Below, in pieces: positions 15,327-23,553 of a DNA stretch of 31,158 nucleotides. Location: the NCBI GenBank assembly GCA_040414495.1, contig JBEDUI010000159.1:1-31158 (forward strand), written 5' to 3'. Within the stretch, counting starts at the first letter, position 1. Every line of letters begins with the position of its first letter. The notes below the pieces were generated by a model. That model saw only the letters and a list, made by a program, of their open reading frames with translations. It searched no databases and was not told where the DNA came from. Source of the DNA: DATAVB01 sp040414495. Lineage in GTDB: Bacteria; Actinomycetota; Actinomycetes; Mycobacteriales; QHCD01. The position numbers and the translations under genes were made by a program.

Positions 15327-16820
15327 ATGCAGCACGATTCGTCCGACGGTGTTACCCGGCGCCGATTTCTCGGTGCCGTCGGCGCGACGGCTGCGGGCGC
15401 GGCCAGCCTGTCGCTGTTGCCTGGCTCGATGCGCAAGGCGTTGGCGGCCACACCGGACGAGCCGCTCAATTCGCTCAAGCAGATTGAACACGTCATTTTC
15501 CTGATGCAGGAGAATCGGTCGTTCGACCACTACTTCGGCACGCTCAAGGGCGTACGCGGGTTTGACGACCCGGACGCGATCACCTTGTCGACCGGCCGCT
15601 CGGTGTTTTATCAACCCGACTCGCAGAATCCCGACGGGTACCTGCTGCCGTTCCGCAACGACACCACGACGACCAGTGCGGCGATCGCCTACGGAACCAG
15701 CCACACCTGGCAATCGCAGCACCTGTCCTGGAACAACGGCAAGATGGACAACTGGGTGCCGACCCACCGCGCCGCCGACGGCCAGGCGCACGGGCCGTTC
15801 ACGATGGGCTATTACGCGCGGGAGGATCTGCCCTTCCATTACGCGCTGGCCGACGCTTTTACCATCTGCGACAACTATTTCTGCTCAGTATTCGGTCCGA
15901 CGCACCCGAACCGGGTGATGGCGATCAGCGGGAGCATCGACCCCGAGGGCAAGGCCGGCGGGCCGGTGGTGGACAACTCCAACAAGGGATTCCGCTGGAC
16001 CACGTACCCCGAACGCCTGCAGGCGGCCGGAATCAGCTGGAAGTACTGCACGGCCAACCCGTACGACACCGACCTGGGCTGGTTCCAGAAGTTCATCGAC
16101 GCCAAGGCCGGCGACCCGCTGTTCGACAACGCGATGGTGCCGTATTCGCCGTCGATGGTCGCCGACATGATCCGTAAGGACGAGTTGCCGTCGGTGACCT
16201 GGCTGGATGCGCAATACCTGCCTTCGGTCTACGGTCTGCCCGAGGGCGCAGAGGGTCCCGGGAATTACTCGGCCGCCGGTGCCGAATATATGTACACGGT
16301 GTTGGAAGCATTAGGTTCGCGTCCGGATATCTGGGCCAAGACCGTTTTCATCATCAATTACGACGAGAACGACGGCCGATTTGACCACGTGCCGCCGCCG
16401 ACCGCGCCGCAGGGCACGCCGGGCGAATGGCTCACTCAATCGCCATTGCCGGCCACCGCTTCGGGAATTGCCGGTCCGGTTGGCCCCGGATTCCGGGTGC
16501 CCGCGCTCGTCATTTCGCCGTGGAGCCGCGGTGGCTGGGTGTGCAGCGAGCCGTTCGATCACACCTCCACCCTGCGTTTCCTCGAGCGTCGATTCGGCGT
16601 CATGGAACCCAACATCAGCGCGTGGCGACGGCAGCAGCTGGGCGATATGACCTCGGCGCTGCGGCTGACGCACCGTGATCCGACGTTCCCGAAACTGCCT
16701 GACCCGGCGCCGATTCTCACCCTGCAAGAGCACGAGGCGGCGACGCTGCCGGCCCCGACGGTGCCAACAACTCAGACGGTCCCGCATCAGGAACCGGGTC
16801 GCCGGCCGCACACCACATAG
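15327..16820 (+). CDS. Tat-exported phospholipase C / acid phosphatase (phosphoesterase family)
   Basis: This 497-residue enzyme has a twin-arginine signal (TRRRFLGAVGATAAGAASLS, RRRFLG at residues 11-16), so it is exported folded. The mature domain opens with IEHVIFLMQENRSFDHYFGT (53-72), the hallmark of the bacterial phospholipase C / acid phosphatase family, which cleaves phosphodiesters or phosphomonoesters. Further landmarks are NYDENDGRFDHVPPP and VISPWSRGGWV, which carry metal-binding acids and histidine. Its length matches mycobacterial Plc proteins, which lack the C-terminal repeats of the Pseudomonas haemolytic enzymes. The start at 15327 has AAGGAG five nt upstream. It ends tail-to-tail with the PhyH gene, with two nt between the stops. 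Confidence 0.92.
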   Translation: MQHDSSDGVTRRRFLGAVGATAAGAASLSLLPGSMRKALAATPDEPLNSLKQIEHVIFLMQENRSFDHYFGTLKGVRGFDDPDAITLSTGRSVFYQPDSQNPDGYLLPFRNDTTTTSAAIAYGTSHTWQSQHLSWNNGKMDNWVPTHRAADGQAHGPFTMGYYAREDLPFHYALADAFTICDNYFCSVFGPTHPNRVMAISGSIDPEGKAGGPVVDNSNKGFRWTTYPERLQAAGISWKYCTANPYDTDLGWFQKFIDAKAGDPLFDNAMVPYSPSMVADMIRKDELPSVTWLDAQYLPSVYGLPEGAEGPGNYSAAGAEYMYTVLEALGSRPDIWAKTVFIINYDENDGRFDHVPPPTAPQGTPGEWLTQSPLPATASGIAGPVGPGFRVPALVISPWSRGGWVCSEPFDHTSTLRFLERRFGVMEPNISAWRRQQLGDMTSALRLTHRDPTFPKLPDPAPILTLQEHEAATLPAPTVPTTQTVPHQEPGRRPHTT

Positions 16821-16822
16821 GG

Positions 16823-17629
16823 TCAGCCCAAGCTCAGGGCCACTTGCCGTTGCCGGGCCGGATCGGTGCTGCGCGGATACAGGCCCTGGAAGGCGTATCG
16901 GCTCGGGCCGGTCGGATACGTATCCGGACCGGCCCAGATGCCGATCACGTTGCGCCGCATGCGATCGGACCGGTTGGCCGGCCCGCCGTGCAGAATGTTG
17001 ACGTGAAACAGCACCGCCGATCCGGCCGGGCAAGCGACCACGCGACGTTCATAACCGGCGGGCAGGTCGGCCTCGGAAATCTCCTGGTCGCCGAGCGCCA
17101 CGTTTTCATCGACGAGCCGATGGCTGCCGGGCAATACGACGGTCCCGCCGTTTTCCTCGGTCATGTCGTCCAGGCACACCATCGCGGTGATGAGATTCGG
17201 CGTCGAGTGGTACAGGTACGGCAGGTCTCGATGCCATACGAAGTCGCTGCTGGCGGCCGGCGCCTTGTTGATGCATTTGTAGTTGTGGAAATGGAATTCG
17301 GTGCTGTCGAAGAGCGCATGCAGGACGTCCAGCAGCGGCTCGTAGGCGATGAACCGGGCCAGATACGGGTCGAACAGCGGCAGCTCCATCACCAGCCGTA
17401 CCGACTTTCCCACGTCGCCACCGGAAGCCTGACCCGGTCGCTCGTCCAGATAGCTGCGTTCGGTCTGTACGTGCCGGCGTAGCGGCTCGGGCACACCGTC
17501 CGGATCGGACAGAATCCGGCCGACCTTGTCCCGCAGCGTATTCAGCGTCTCGGCATCGACGCAGTCCTCGACGACCAGGTAGCCATCACGGGCGTAGTCG
17601 GCTATCCAGCGTTCCGGTTCGTGTCGCAC
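16823..17629 (-). CDS. Phytanoyl-CoA dioxygenase (PhyH) family oxygenase, copy 2
   Basis: This 268-residue protein has the ectoine-hydroxylase-like PhyH layout. Iron ligands are HRD at 133-135 (VWHRDLPY) and His214 in NILHGGPANRS. The 2-oxoglutarate arginine is Arg225 or 226. VVLPGSH at 164-170 is also typical. I set the start at the GTG of 17629 because GGAGG lies five nt upstream, and the N-terminus then matches the family (WIADYARDGYLVVE). The next upstream in-frame start at 17701 would add 24 atypical residues. It lies 90 nt downstream of the aldehyde dehydrogenase on the same strand and may be co-transcribed. The substrate is unknown; it does not look like a close paralogue of copies 1 or 3. 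Confidence 0.88.
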   Translation of the reverse strand: MRHEPERWIADYARDGYLVVEDCVDAETLNTLRDKVGRILSDPDGVPEPLRRHVQTERSYLDERPGQASGGDVGKSVRLVMELPLFDPYLARFIAYEPLLDVLHALFDSTEFHFHNYKCINKAPAASSDFVWHRDLPYLYHSTPNLITAMVCLDDMTEENGGTVVLPGSHRLVDENVALGDQEISEADLPAGYERRVVACPAGSAVLFHVNILHGGPANRSDRMRRNVIGIWAGPDTYPTGPSRYAFQGLYPRSTDPARQRQVALSLG

Positions 17630-17719
17630 GAGGGCCTCCGAAGTCTCCGCGGTGTGTGCCCACCAATGTAGGCATATACCGCGGATACGTCGTTGCCACA
17701 ATGGGACAACCTACGACTG

Positions 17720-19090
17720 TTATGAGCCGTTGAACCAGACCGTCTTGGCGTTGACGAACGAGCGCGCGCCGAACTGCGCCAACTCGCGCCCGTACCCGGA
17801 ATTCTTCGCCCCACCGAAAGGAACCTCGGGCGTCGACTCGGTCATCTTGTTGATGTAGATCATGCCGGTCTCGATCTCGTTCGCGAACCGCTCCTGCTCG
17901 CCCGGATCGTTCGTCCAGGCGCTGCCGCCCAGCCCGAACGGCGAATCGTTGGCGATACGGATCGCGTCGTCGATGTCATTGGCCCGCCAGATCAATGCGA
18001 CCGGGCCGAAGAATTCCTCGTGATGGCCAGGCGAGTCGTCTGGAATATCGGTGAGAACGGTCGGCGGATAGTAGTTGCCCGGACGATCCAGCCGCGCGCC
18101 GCCGGTCAGCAGCCGGGCGCCGGCCTTCACCGTACCCTGCACCTGCTCGTCCAGCGTGTCAACGCCATCGGCGCTCGAGAGCGGACCCAGATCGGTGTCG
18201 GGATCGGTCGGATCCCCGATGCGCAGCGCCTCCAGCTTTTCCACCATGCGTCGGGTGAATTCTTCGGCAATGTGCGTATGCACGATAAAGCGCTTCGCGT
18301 TGATGCAGGACTGCGCATTGTTCAGCATTCGCGACGCCACGGCATTCTCAACCGCCTGGTCGAGATCGGCCGAGGGCATCACGACGAAAGCGTCGGCGCC
18401 ACCCAACTCCAGCACACTGGGCTTGATGTTCTTCCCAGCCGACGCACCGACCTGACGGCCCGCCGGTTCGCTGCCGGTGAGCGTGACGGCACGCACCCGG
18501 TCGTCGTCGATGACGGTCGCCACCTTTCCCGACCCGATCAGCAGCGTCTGGAATACGCCCTCAGCAAACCCGCCCTGGCGCAGCGTTTCCTCGATCGCCA
18601 ACGCGACCTGGGGAACGTTCGAGGCGTGTTTGAGCAGGCCGACGTTACCGGCCATCAGGGCCGGAGCGATGAAGCGGAAAACCTGCCAGTACGGGAAATT
18701 CCACGGCATTACCGCCAGCACCGGCCCCAGCGGCTCGTATCTGGTGAAAACCCGGGCACCGGCGACCTCGTATCGCTCGTCGGCCAGCAGGTCCGCGCCA
18801 TGATCGGCGTACCACCGGCAACCGCGCACACATTTCTGTATTTCGGCCACCGCCGAGGCCAGCGTCTTGCCCATTTCCAGGGTCGCCAGCCCAGCCAGCC
18901 GATCGGCGTCGGCGTCGAGCACATCGGCAGTTCGTCGCAGCAGCTCGGCGCGCTGCGAATACGACGTCTGCCGGTAGGTCCGGAACGTCTCCGTCGCCAA
19001 CTGCAGCTTCTGCTCGAGCTCCCGATCGGAAAGCTCCGTGTAGGTCCGGACCGTCTCGCCGGTCGCCGGATTGATGCTCGCAATCGCCAT
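17720..19090 (-). CDS. NAD(P)-dependent aldehyde dehydrogenase, succinate-semialdehyde type
   Basis: This 456-residue enzyme is a complete ALDH superfamily member that oxidises aldehydes to acids. The cofactor-binding PWNFPYWQ motif is at 129-136. The general base Glu228 is in LELGGADAFVV, the catalytic Cys262 in NNAQSCINAKRF, and the EEFFGPVA motif is present. The overall sequence (INPATGE start, PEVPFGGAKNSGYGREL near the end) is closest to the GabD-like succinate-semialdehyde dehydrogenases. The start at 19090 has a GGGG tract five nt upstream. The PhyH copy 2 lies downstream on the same strand, and PhyH copy 3 is divergent, so it could oxidise an aldehyde made by one of these. That link is an inference. 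Confidence 0.93.
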   Translation of the reverse strand: MAIASINPATGETVRTYTELSDRELEQKLQLATETFRTYRQTSYSQRAELLRRTADVLDADADRLAGLATLEMGKTLASAVAEIQKCVRGCRWYADHGADLLADERYEVAGARVFTRYEPLGPVLAVMPWNFPYWQVFRFIAPALMAGNVGLLKHASNVPQVALAIEETLRQGGFAEGVFQTLLIGSGKVATVIDDDRVRAVTLTGSEPAGRQVGASAGKNIKPSVLELGGADAFVVMPSADLDQAVENAVASRMLNNAQSCINAKRFIVHTHIAEEFTRRMVEKLEALRIGDPTDPDTDLGPLSSADGVDTLDEQVQGTVKAGARLLTGGARLDRPGNYYPPTVLTDIPDDSPGHHEEFFGPVALIWRANDIDDAIRIANDSPFGLGGSAWTNDPGEQERFANEIETGMIYINKMTESTPEVPFGGAKNSGYGRELAQFGARSFVNAKTVWFNGS

Positions 19091-19271
19091 TTATGCCCCC
19101 TACCCGAGTGCCGCGATCCTATACCTGGCGCAGGTCGCCTGGCCGGAGTCGGACGAGTCGACCGGCCAACCAACGTTCAGCCACGAGCACGTTGCCAATG
19201 GCCACATCGGGCCAATTACAGAGCAGGTAATACCGATCCTCATGGCCAGTTGAGGACAGCGGCAGGAACGG

Positions 19272-19284
19272 CAATAACTGTTAT
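19272..19284. promoter_or_regulatory. 13-bp AT-rich inverted repeat in a divergent promoter region
   Basis: AATAACTGTTATT has perfect 6-bp arms around a central T. It is the most AT-rich part of the 19091-19352 region between the divergent ALDH and PhyH genes. It lies about 70 nt before the PhyH start, where an operator or promoter is expected. Confidence 0.4.
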
Positions 19285-19352
19285 TTTGAAAGGTAATTAG
19301 CGATCCACGTAGACTTGCCGAGTTGCTACCAGAGAGGTGGAAGGATAGCAGG

Positions 19353-20243
19353 ATGGCCGGAATATCCGAAACCGATTACGAACATTGGCGCGAGCACGGC
19401 TACGTCATTGTGCGGCTTCTCGATGACGATCAGTTGGCTGCCGCGCTGGAGAACATATACGAGTACATGCCGTCCTGGGAGGAGTACGCCCGCCATCCGC
19501 GGTGGTTCGCCGAAACGGTGGGCAGCAAGATTCACCGGCGAGCGGGCCAGGGCGCGACGTTCCCGTACGTCGACGACGCGCTGAACGCGTCGACGATTCA
19601 CCCGGACTATGTCGCATTCGCCGAGCGGGTCATGGGCACGAAGCGCATCATGCTCAGTCACGGTCAGCTGGGCGGAAAATACGCCGGAACCCGGGACTTC
19701 GAACAGCAATTGCATTACGACTATGGCAACAACACCTTGGTCGTGCCAAAACCAGACTCGGAAATCCTCGATCTGCCGATGATTCTGTACTACACCGATG
19801 TCACGGTCGATCTGAGTCCGACCTACGCGGTGTCGCAGCAGTACACCCGGGACGAGCCGCTCACTCCCCGCTTCCGCAGCCGCGAGGAATATCCCGAGAT
19901 GTACGAGCGCGAATTCCCGGTCACGGTCCCGGCCGGATCGGCGCTCATTTATTCGATGAATACGTTCCACCGCGGCTCGGCCCTACGGGCCAAGGAAGGG
20001 CTGCGATTCGCGCAGAATATCGGGCTGAAGCGGATCGACGCACAGTGGACCGGCCAGGAAACGTTCCAGCACGAGGGCGGTCGTCCGGAAATGGACAACT
20101 TCCTGACCAAAGCGACCCCGCGGGAACGCGAGCTGGCCGGATTCCCGCCGGTCGGTGACAAGTATTGGGACAAGCTGACGGTCGACGCGGTCGAGGCGCG
20201 GTACCCGGGCATGGACATGACGCCCTACCGGGACGCCCTGTAA
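19353..20243 (+). CDS. Phytanoyl-CoA dioxygenase (PhyH) family oxygenase, copy 3
   Basis: This 296-residue protein has the PhyH core with HYD at 121-123 (QLHYDYGNN), distal His206 in NTFHRGSALR and Arg218 as the likely 2-oxoglutarate ligand. The segment between the iron motifs and the C-terminal 70 residues (KYWDKLTVDAVEARYPGMDM) differ from copies 1 and 2, so it belongs to another subgroup with its own substrate. The ATG at 19353 is chosen with AAGGA about eight nt upstream; an upstream start at 19323 adds ten residues. It is divergent from the ALDH gene and convergent with the sulfatase, with a strong terminator after it. Its stop codon overlaps an 18-bp tandem duplication. Confidence 0.88.
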   Translation: MAGISETDYEHWREHGYVIVRLLDDDQLAAALENIYEYMPSWEEYARHPRWFAETVGSKIHRRAGQGATFPYVDDALNASTIHPDYVAFAERVMGTKRIMLSHGQLGGKYAGTRDFEQQLHYDYGNNTLVVPKPDSEILDLPMILYYTDVTVDLSPTYAVSQQYTRDEPLTPRFRSREEYPEMYEREFPVTVPAGSALIYSMNTFHRGSALRAKEGLRFAQNIGLKRIDAQWTGQETFQHEGGRPEMDNFLTKATPRERELAGFPPVGDKYWDKLTVDAVEARYPGMDMTPYRDAL

Positions 20244-20274
20244 TACGGGCGAGCCTTGTAATACGGGGAAGCCT
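20239..20274. repeat. 18-bp tandem duplication over the PhyH stop codon
   Basis: TGTAATACGGGCGAGCCT (20239-20256) is followed directly by TGTAATACGGGGAAGCCT (20257-20274), 16 of 18 bases identical. The first copy contains the TAA stop; the second runs into the left arm of the terminator. It looks like a recent slippage duplication. Confidence 0.75.
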
Positions 20275-20304
20275 GCCGGCCTCGTGCGGGCCGGCAGGCT
20301 TTTA
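20269..20304. terminator. Strong bidirectional terminator between PhyH copy 3 and the sulfatase
   Basis: The arms AAGCCTGCCGGCC (20269-20281) and GGCCGGCAGGCTT (20289-20301) are a perfect 13-bp stem with a seven-nt loop. T residues follow on the plus strand and the left arm begins AA, so it can work for both convergent genes. Confidence 0.88.
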
Positions 20305-20306
20305 GG

Positions 20307-21701
20307 TCACGACATCCGGTCGGCGAAGAACTGCCGCCGCGCCTGCTGTTCGGCCGGATCCGGGACCTTGATCTCACGCCGCATCCATTGGTCCAGGGCG
20401 TCGCGCAACGGCTGAATCGCTTGCGCCTGAGCGGGATCGGCAATTCGGTTGTCAAACTCGAGCGGATCCGCGATCAGGTCAAAGAACGCCTCGTGCTCGC
20501 CGGTCACAAGCTTGTGGGTCAGGCTGCGCACCATATAGGCGGACCCTTCGGGATGGGTCTCGGTGAAGACGTACTCGCGCCGGCTGGCGGGATCGCTCAG
20601 GTCCAGTCCGGGCAACGGCGCCGCCGGCGGGATGTCGCATGTGGACAGAACGGTCGGCGCGATGTCCACCAGGGACACCAGCCGGGTGTCCACCGATCCG
20701 CTGCGGCCGCCCGGATATTTGATCACCAGCGGCACCTTCGCCAACGGGTCGTACAACGGGCCGAACTTCAGCAACAGGTGATGGAAGCCGAGATATTCGC
20801 CATGGTCCGAGGTGAAGATGATCATCGTCTCGTCGTAAAGACCACGGGAACGCAGTTCGGCGATGATGCGCCCGATCCATTCGTCCAGCTGGCTGATCGT
20901 CGCGTAATAGTGCGCCATGACCCGACGCAACACCGGCTCGCTCAACATGTCGTAGCGGAAATAGCCCTGCTGGTAGGGTTTGTCGGCCGCCGGAACCGCT
21001 TCGGTCCAGCCCGGCAACGGTGTCAAGGAGTCCGGGTCGTAGCGCTCGTCCCATGGTGCTGGCGGGTCGAACGGGTGATGCGGCTTGATGAACGAAGCGT
21101 GCAGCAGTTGCCCGCCATTCGCCGTCCAACCAGCCAGTTCGGCTAGGGCCTGCTCACCGATCCAGGTCGTGGAATGCCATTTCTCGGGCAGATTCGACCG
21201 GCCGGCACCGTAGGTGGGCCAATATTCCTCGCCGGCACGCTCACGATATTCCCGTTCCTGGTCGACCAGATCGACGACCGGGACCTGGCCGGCGGCCATC
21301 AATTCCCGATGGTAATCGTCGTCGTACCGGCCCGGACCGTCCTGCTCGGCCAGTTCCATCCGGTCATAACCCAGATCCAGGTAGGTCGGCGTGAAATGCA
21401 TCTTGCCCACGGCCGCGGTCCGGTAGCCGTTACGCCGCAGCGCTTTCGGGAACGTGTCGAGGGCAGTCGGGAGCGTGCTGCGGTTGGTCCAGCCGCCGTG
21501 TTGGTGCACGTAATAGCCGGACAGCAGTGAATACCGCGACGGCGTACAGACCGGCAGCGGACAAAAGGAATTCGGATACCGAACACTGTCCGCGGCGAGT
21601 TGGTCCAGGTGGGGCGTGTGCACCTCGGTATTGCCGGCCGCGCCGAAGCAGTCGAAGCGGAACTGGTCGGCCTGAATGAGCAGAACATTCGGGGTCTTCA
21701 T
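20307..21701 (-). CDS. Sulfatase (arylsulfatase/choline-sulfatase type)
   Basis: This 464-residue protein is a type I sulfatase. The formylglycine motif CTPSR is at residues 52-56, so Cys52 needs activation by a formylglycine-generating enzyme encoded elsewhere. Metal ligands are visible in IQADQFRFD (Asp12) and FTSDHGEYLG (Asp299, His300), and GKMH at 100-103 is also typical. It would cleave a sulfate ester; the substrate cannot be read. There is no signal peptide, so it is probably cytoplasmic. The start at 21701 has GGAGG six nt upstream. It overlaps the upstream phosphotransferase gene by four nt (ATGA), a sign of translational coupling and shared function. Confidence 0.93.
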   Translation of the reverse strand: MKTPNVLLIQADQFRFDCFGAAGNTEVHTPHLDQLAADSVRYPNSFCPLPVCTPSRYSLLSGYYVHQHGGWTNRSTLPTALDTFPKALRRNGYRTAAVGKMHFTPTYLDLGYDRMELAEQDGPGRYDDDYHRELMAAGQVPVVDLVDQEREYRERAGEEYWPTYGAGRSNLPEKWHSTTWIGEQALAELAGWTANGGQLLHASFIKPHHPFDPPAPWDERYDPDSLTPLPGWTEAVPAADKPYQQGYFRYDMLSEPVLRRVMAHYYATISQLDEWIGRIIAELRSRGLYDETMIIFTSDHGEYLGFHHLLLKFGPLYDPLAKVPLVIKYPGGRSGSVDTRLVSLVDIAPTVLSTCDIPPAAPLPGLDLSDPASRREYVFTETHPEGSAYMVRSLTHKLVTGEHEAFFDLIADPLEFDNRIADPAQAQAIQPLRDALDQWMRREIKVPDPAEQQARRQFFADRMS

Positions 21702-22672
21702 CGCACGCCTCCGGTCAACGACAATTGATTCCAGCGCGCCGCGAACGGCTGGAAGGGTCCGGACGGCAGGAATCTTCCGACCCGATCGTTGCCGTGCCGA
21801 TAATACTGGTCGACGACCCACAGATCGTGTAACAGGGCGGCGCCGAAGTCCGCCGCGGCCGCGTGCAGATCAACGTCCGACAATTCCCGCACCCTGCGAT
21901 AGCCGTCCAGAAACGCCTGACACAGCGCCGGTTGCAGCCGCAGCGAGAGAGTCATCGCGCGTACGATTTCCTGGCTCGGTATTCGCGCCTCGACCTTGTC
22001 CCAGTCGATCACGGCGGAAATCGCCTCACCGGCGAAGAACAGGTTGGTGTGCTGATAGTCGCCATGGACCAACTGCGGTTCCTCGGTGATCGGCGGCAAC
22101 GCGCTTACGTCGAAATTCCGCAGCGCCTCGGCCTGACCGTCCAAATTGGTCAATGCGTCACGATCCTGCTGGGACGACGGGTTCCGCGTGCAGATCACGG
22201 CCTTCAGCCGTTCGATACGCTCCAGGGTTCCCTCGGCCGTGTGCGGCGGTCGTGCAACCCGTTCGTCGTCGGTGAACGGACAATCGCCCAGCGCCAGGTG
22301 AATACGGGCCAGCGTGTTGCCCATGGCCCGGGTCCGAGCCGGGGTCAGATCACCGCGCTGAACCTCCTGCCCCGCGGCGAACGTGAATACCGAGTGCCAC
22401 CGGCCACTGTGGAATACCAGCGGGTCGCCGTCGCGGGTGCGCAATGCCGCCGGCACCGGAATTCCCCGTTCGCGCGCATGCGCCATCACCTGATGCTCGC
22501 GCTCGACCCGGGCCCGGTCGGTCCGCCGATGCCGTCGCAGCACGACGGTCCGATCGCCGATCCTCAGCAGGAATGTCTCGTTCATCGTGCCCGATGCCGG
22601 CCGGGTGACCGATTCGACCGGACCCAGGCCATACTCGGCCGCGATCGCGGCGAGATCCGTCGCGCTCAGCAT
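21698..22672 (-). CDS. Aminoglycoside-phosphotransferase-fold small-molecule kinase
   Basis: This 324-residue protein belongs to the APH/choline-kinase/homoserine-kinase-II superfamily. The Brenner motif HGDYQHTN is at 203-210 (catalytic Asp205, Asn210), and the metal-binding VIDWD ends at 225. The N-lobe has an SGTMNETFLL loop and an RTVVLRRHRR strand. Family members phosphorylate sugars, amino alcohols or antibiotics. Its stop overlaps the start of the sulfatase (ATGA), so the pair may act in turn on one sulfated small molecule, with desulfation followed by phosphorylation, or the kinase may act on an imported precursor. A short GNAT-like fragment precedes it and overlaps its start codon. 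Confidence 0.9.
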   Translation of the reverse strand: MLSATDLAAIAAEYGLGPVESVTRPASGTMNETFLLRIGDRTVVLRRHRRTDRARVEREHQVMAHARERGIPVPAALRTRDGDPLVFHSGRWHSVFTFAAGQEVQRGDLTPARTRAMGNTLARIHLALGDCPFTDDERVARPPHTAEGTLERIERLKAVICTRNPSSQQDRDALTNLDGQAEALRNFDVSALPPITEEPQLVHGDYQHTNLFFAGEAISAVIDWDKVEARIPSQEIVRAMTLSLRLQPALCQAFLDGYRRVRELSDVDLHAAAADFGAALLHDLWVVDQYYRHGNDRVGRFLPSGPFQPFAARWNQLSLTGGVR

Positions 22673-22794
22673 GTGAATTCGTTCCGATCAGCGACAGCCC
22701 GAGCCAACCGCTCGCAATAAATGCCGATGAGTGCGGGTCTGTCCCGTTCATGGGCGTGGTGCAGGACCAACCGGTTCGTGACAATTACCGCCAT
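22666..22794 (-). pseudogene. Possible N-terminal fragment of a GNAT acetyltransferase
   Basis: This 42-codon frame reads IVTNRLVLHHAHERDRPALI near its start. That resembles the first strand and helix of RimJ/RimL-type acetyltransferases (xxTxRLxLRxxxxxDxxAL), but it ends before the acetyl-CoA motif. I could not restore the remainder in other frames nearby. Its stop overlaps the start codon of the phosphotransferase, so it could also be a short coupled leader frame. Confidence 0.3.
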
Positions 22795-22908
22795 CACCGG
22801 ATCATCCCGACAGAATGGCCGACAGACAAGGGATGCGGCCCGGGGATACCGGTCGCGGCGGCGATCGCGGACAGGCGACACTGACAGCATCGAACGTAAG
22901 GAGGAGCA

Positions 22909-23406
22909 ATGTCTTCAGTCGGAGCGTCCACCTATCTGCCGCCGATCGGGCCGGAGCACGAGCGCGAGGGTCTCGGCCGGGAGCTCGAAGCCGTACTACA
23001 CGAACTTGTCGACCTTTCCCTCATCGGTAAGCAGCTGCACTGGGCCATCCTCGGGCCGTCGTCGCTGCCGCTGCACCTGCACCTGGATGGGTTGGTCGAC
23101 TCGTGGCGCGAGCTGGCCGACACAGTTGCCGAGCGGGCGGTCACTCTCGGCTTCGTGCCGAACGGGCAGGTCAAGGCCGTTGCCGCTGCTTCCCAACTGG
23201 CCCCGGTCGCGCAGGAACCGACCGAGGATCACGTCGTCGTGCGCGAACTGACCCGCCGGGTAGCGGAGGTCTCCGAGCGGGTACGCGAACGGCTCAACCG
23301 CGTGGGCGAGGCCGATCTGGTGTCCCAGGATGTGCTGATCCAGGTCGTCAAGGAGTTGGAGAAGCAGCAGTGGTTGCTGCGTATCCAGCTGAGCGAACGC
23401 GCCTGA
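22909..23406 (+). CDS. dps: Dps-family ferritin-like DNA-protection protein
   Basis: This 165-residue protein has the four-helix ferritin-like fold of Dps, which oxidises and stores iron using peroxide and can coat DNA in stress. The inter-subunit ferroxidase ligands fit the family: His44 in KQLHW, His56 and Asp60 in HLHLDGLVD, with Asp64 where many members have Glu. SWRELADTVAERAVTLG is the usual continuation. AAGGAGG lies four nt before the ATG, a very strong ribosome-binding site that suits a highly made stress protein. The gene is followed by a clean hairpin terminator and is probably monocistronic. There is no long N-terminal basic tail for DNA binding. Confidence 0.9.
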   Translation: MSSVGASTYLPPIGPEHEREGLGRELEAVLHELVDLSLIGKQLHWAILGPSSLPLHLHLDGLVDSWRELADTVAERAVTLGFVPNGQVKAVAAASQLAPVAQEPTEDHVVVRELTRRVAEVSERVRERLNRVGEADLVSQDVLIQVVKELEKQQWLLRIQLSERA

Positions 23407-23418
23407 GCCAGGCTGATC

Positions 23419-23444
23419 GGCCGGCAGGGTTGTACCTGCCGGCC
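23419..23444 (+). terminator. Hairpin terminator after dps
   Basis: GGCCGGCAGG (23419-23428) pairs perfectly with CCTGCCGGCC (23435-23444) across a six-nt loop, 12 nt after the dps stop. Only a few T residues follow. The stem sequence is the same as the core of the terminator at 20269-20304. Confidence 0.75.
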
Positions 23445-23553
23445 GTCGTGTCGTTGTGGAGCAATGAACCGACGGGACATGGGAAATCCAGGGCGCAGTC
23501 ACAACCACTGACCGGGTCGATTCCTTTTGCCGATCCGCTCGGTCAGTACTCGT

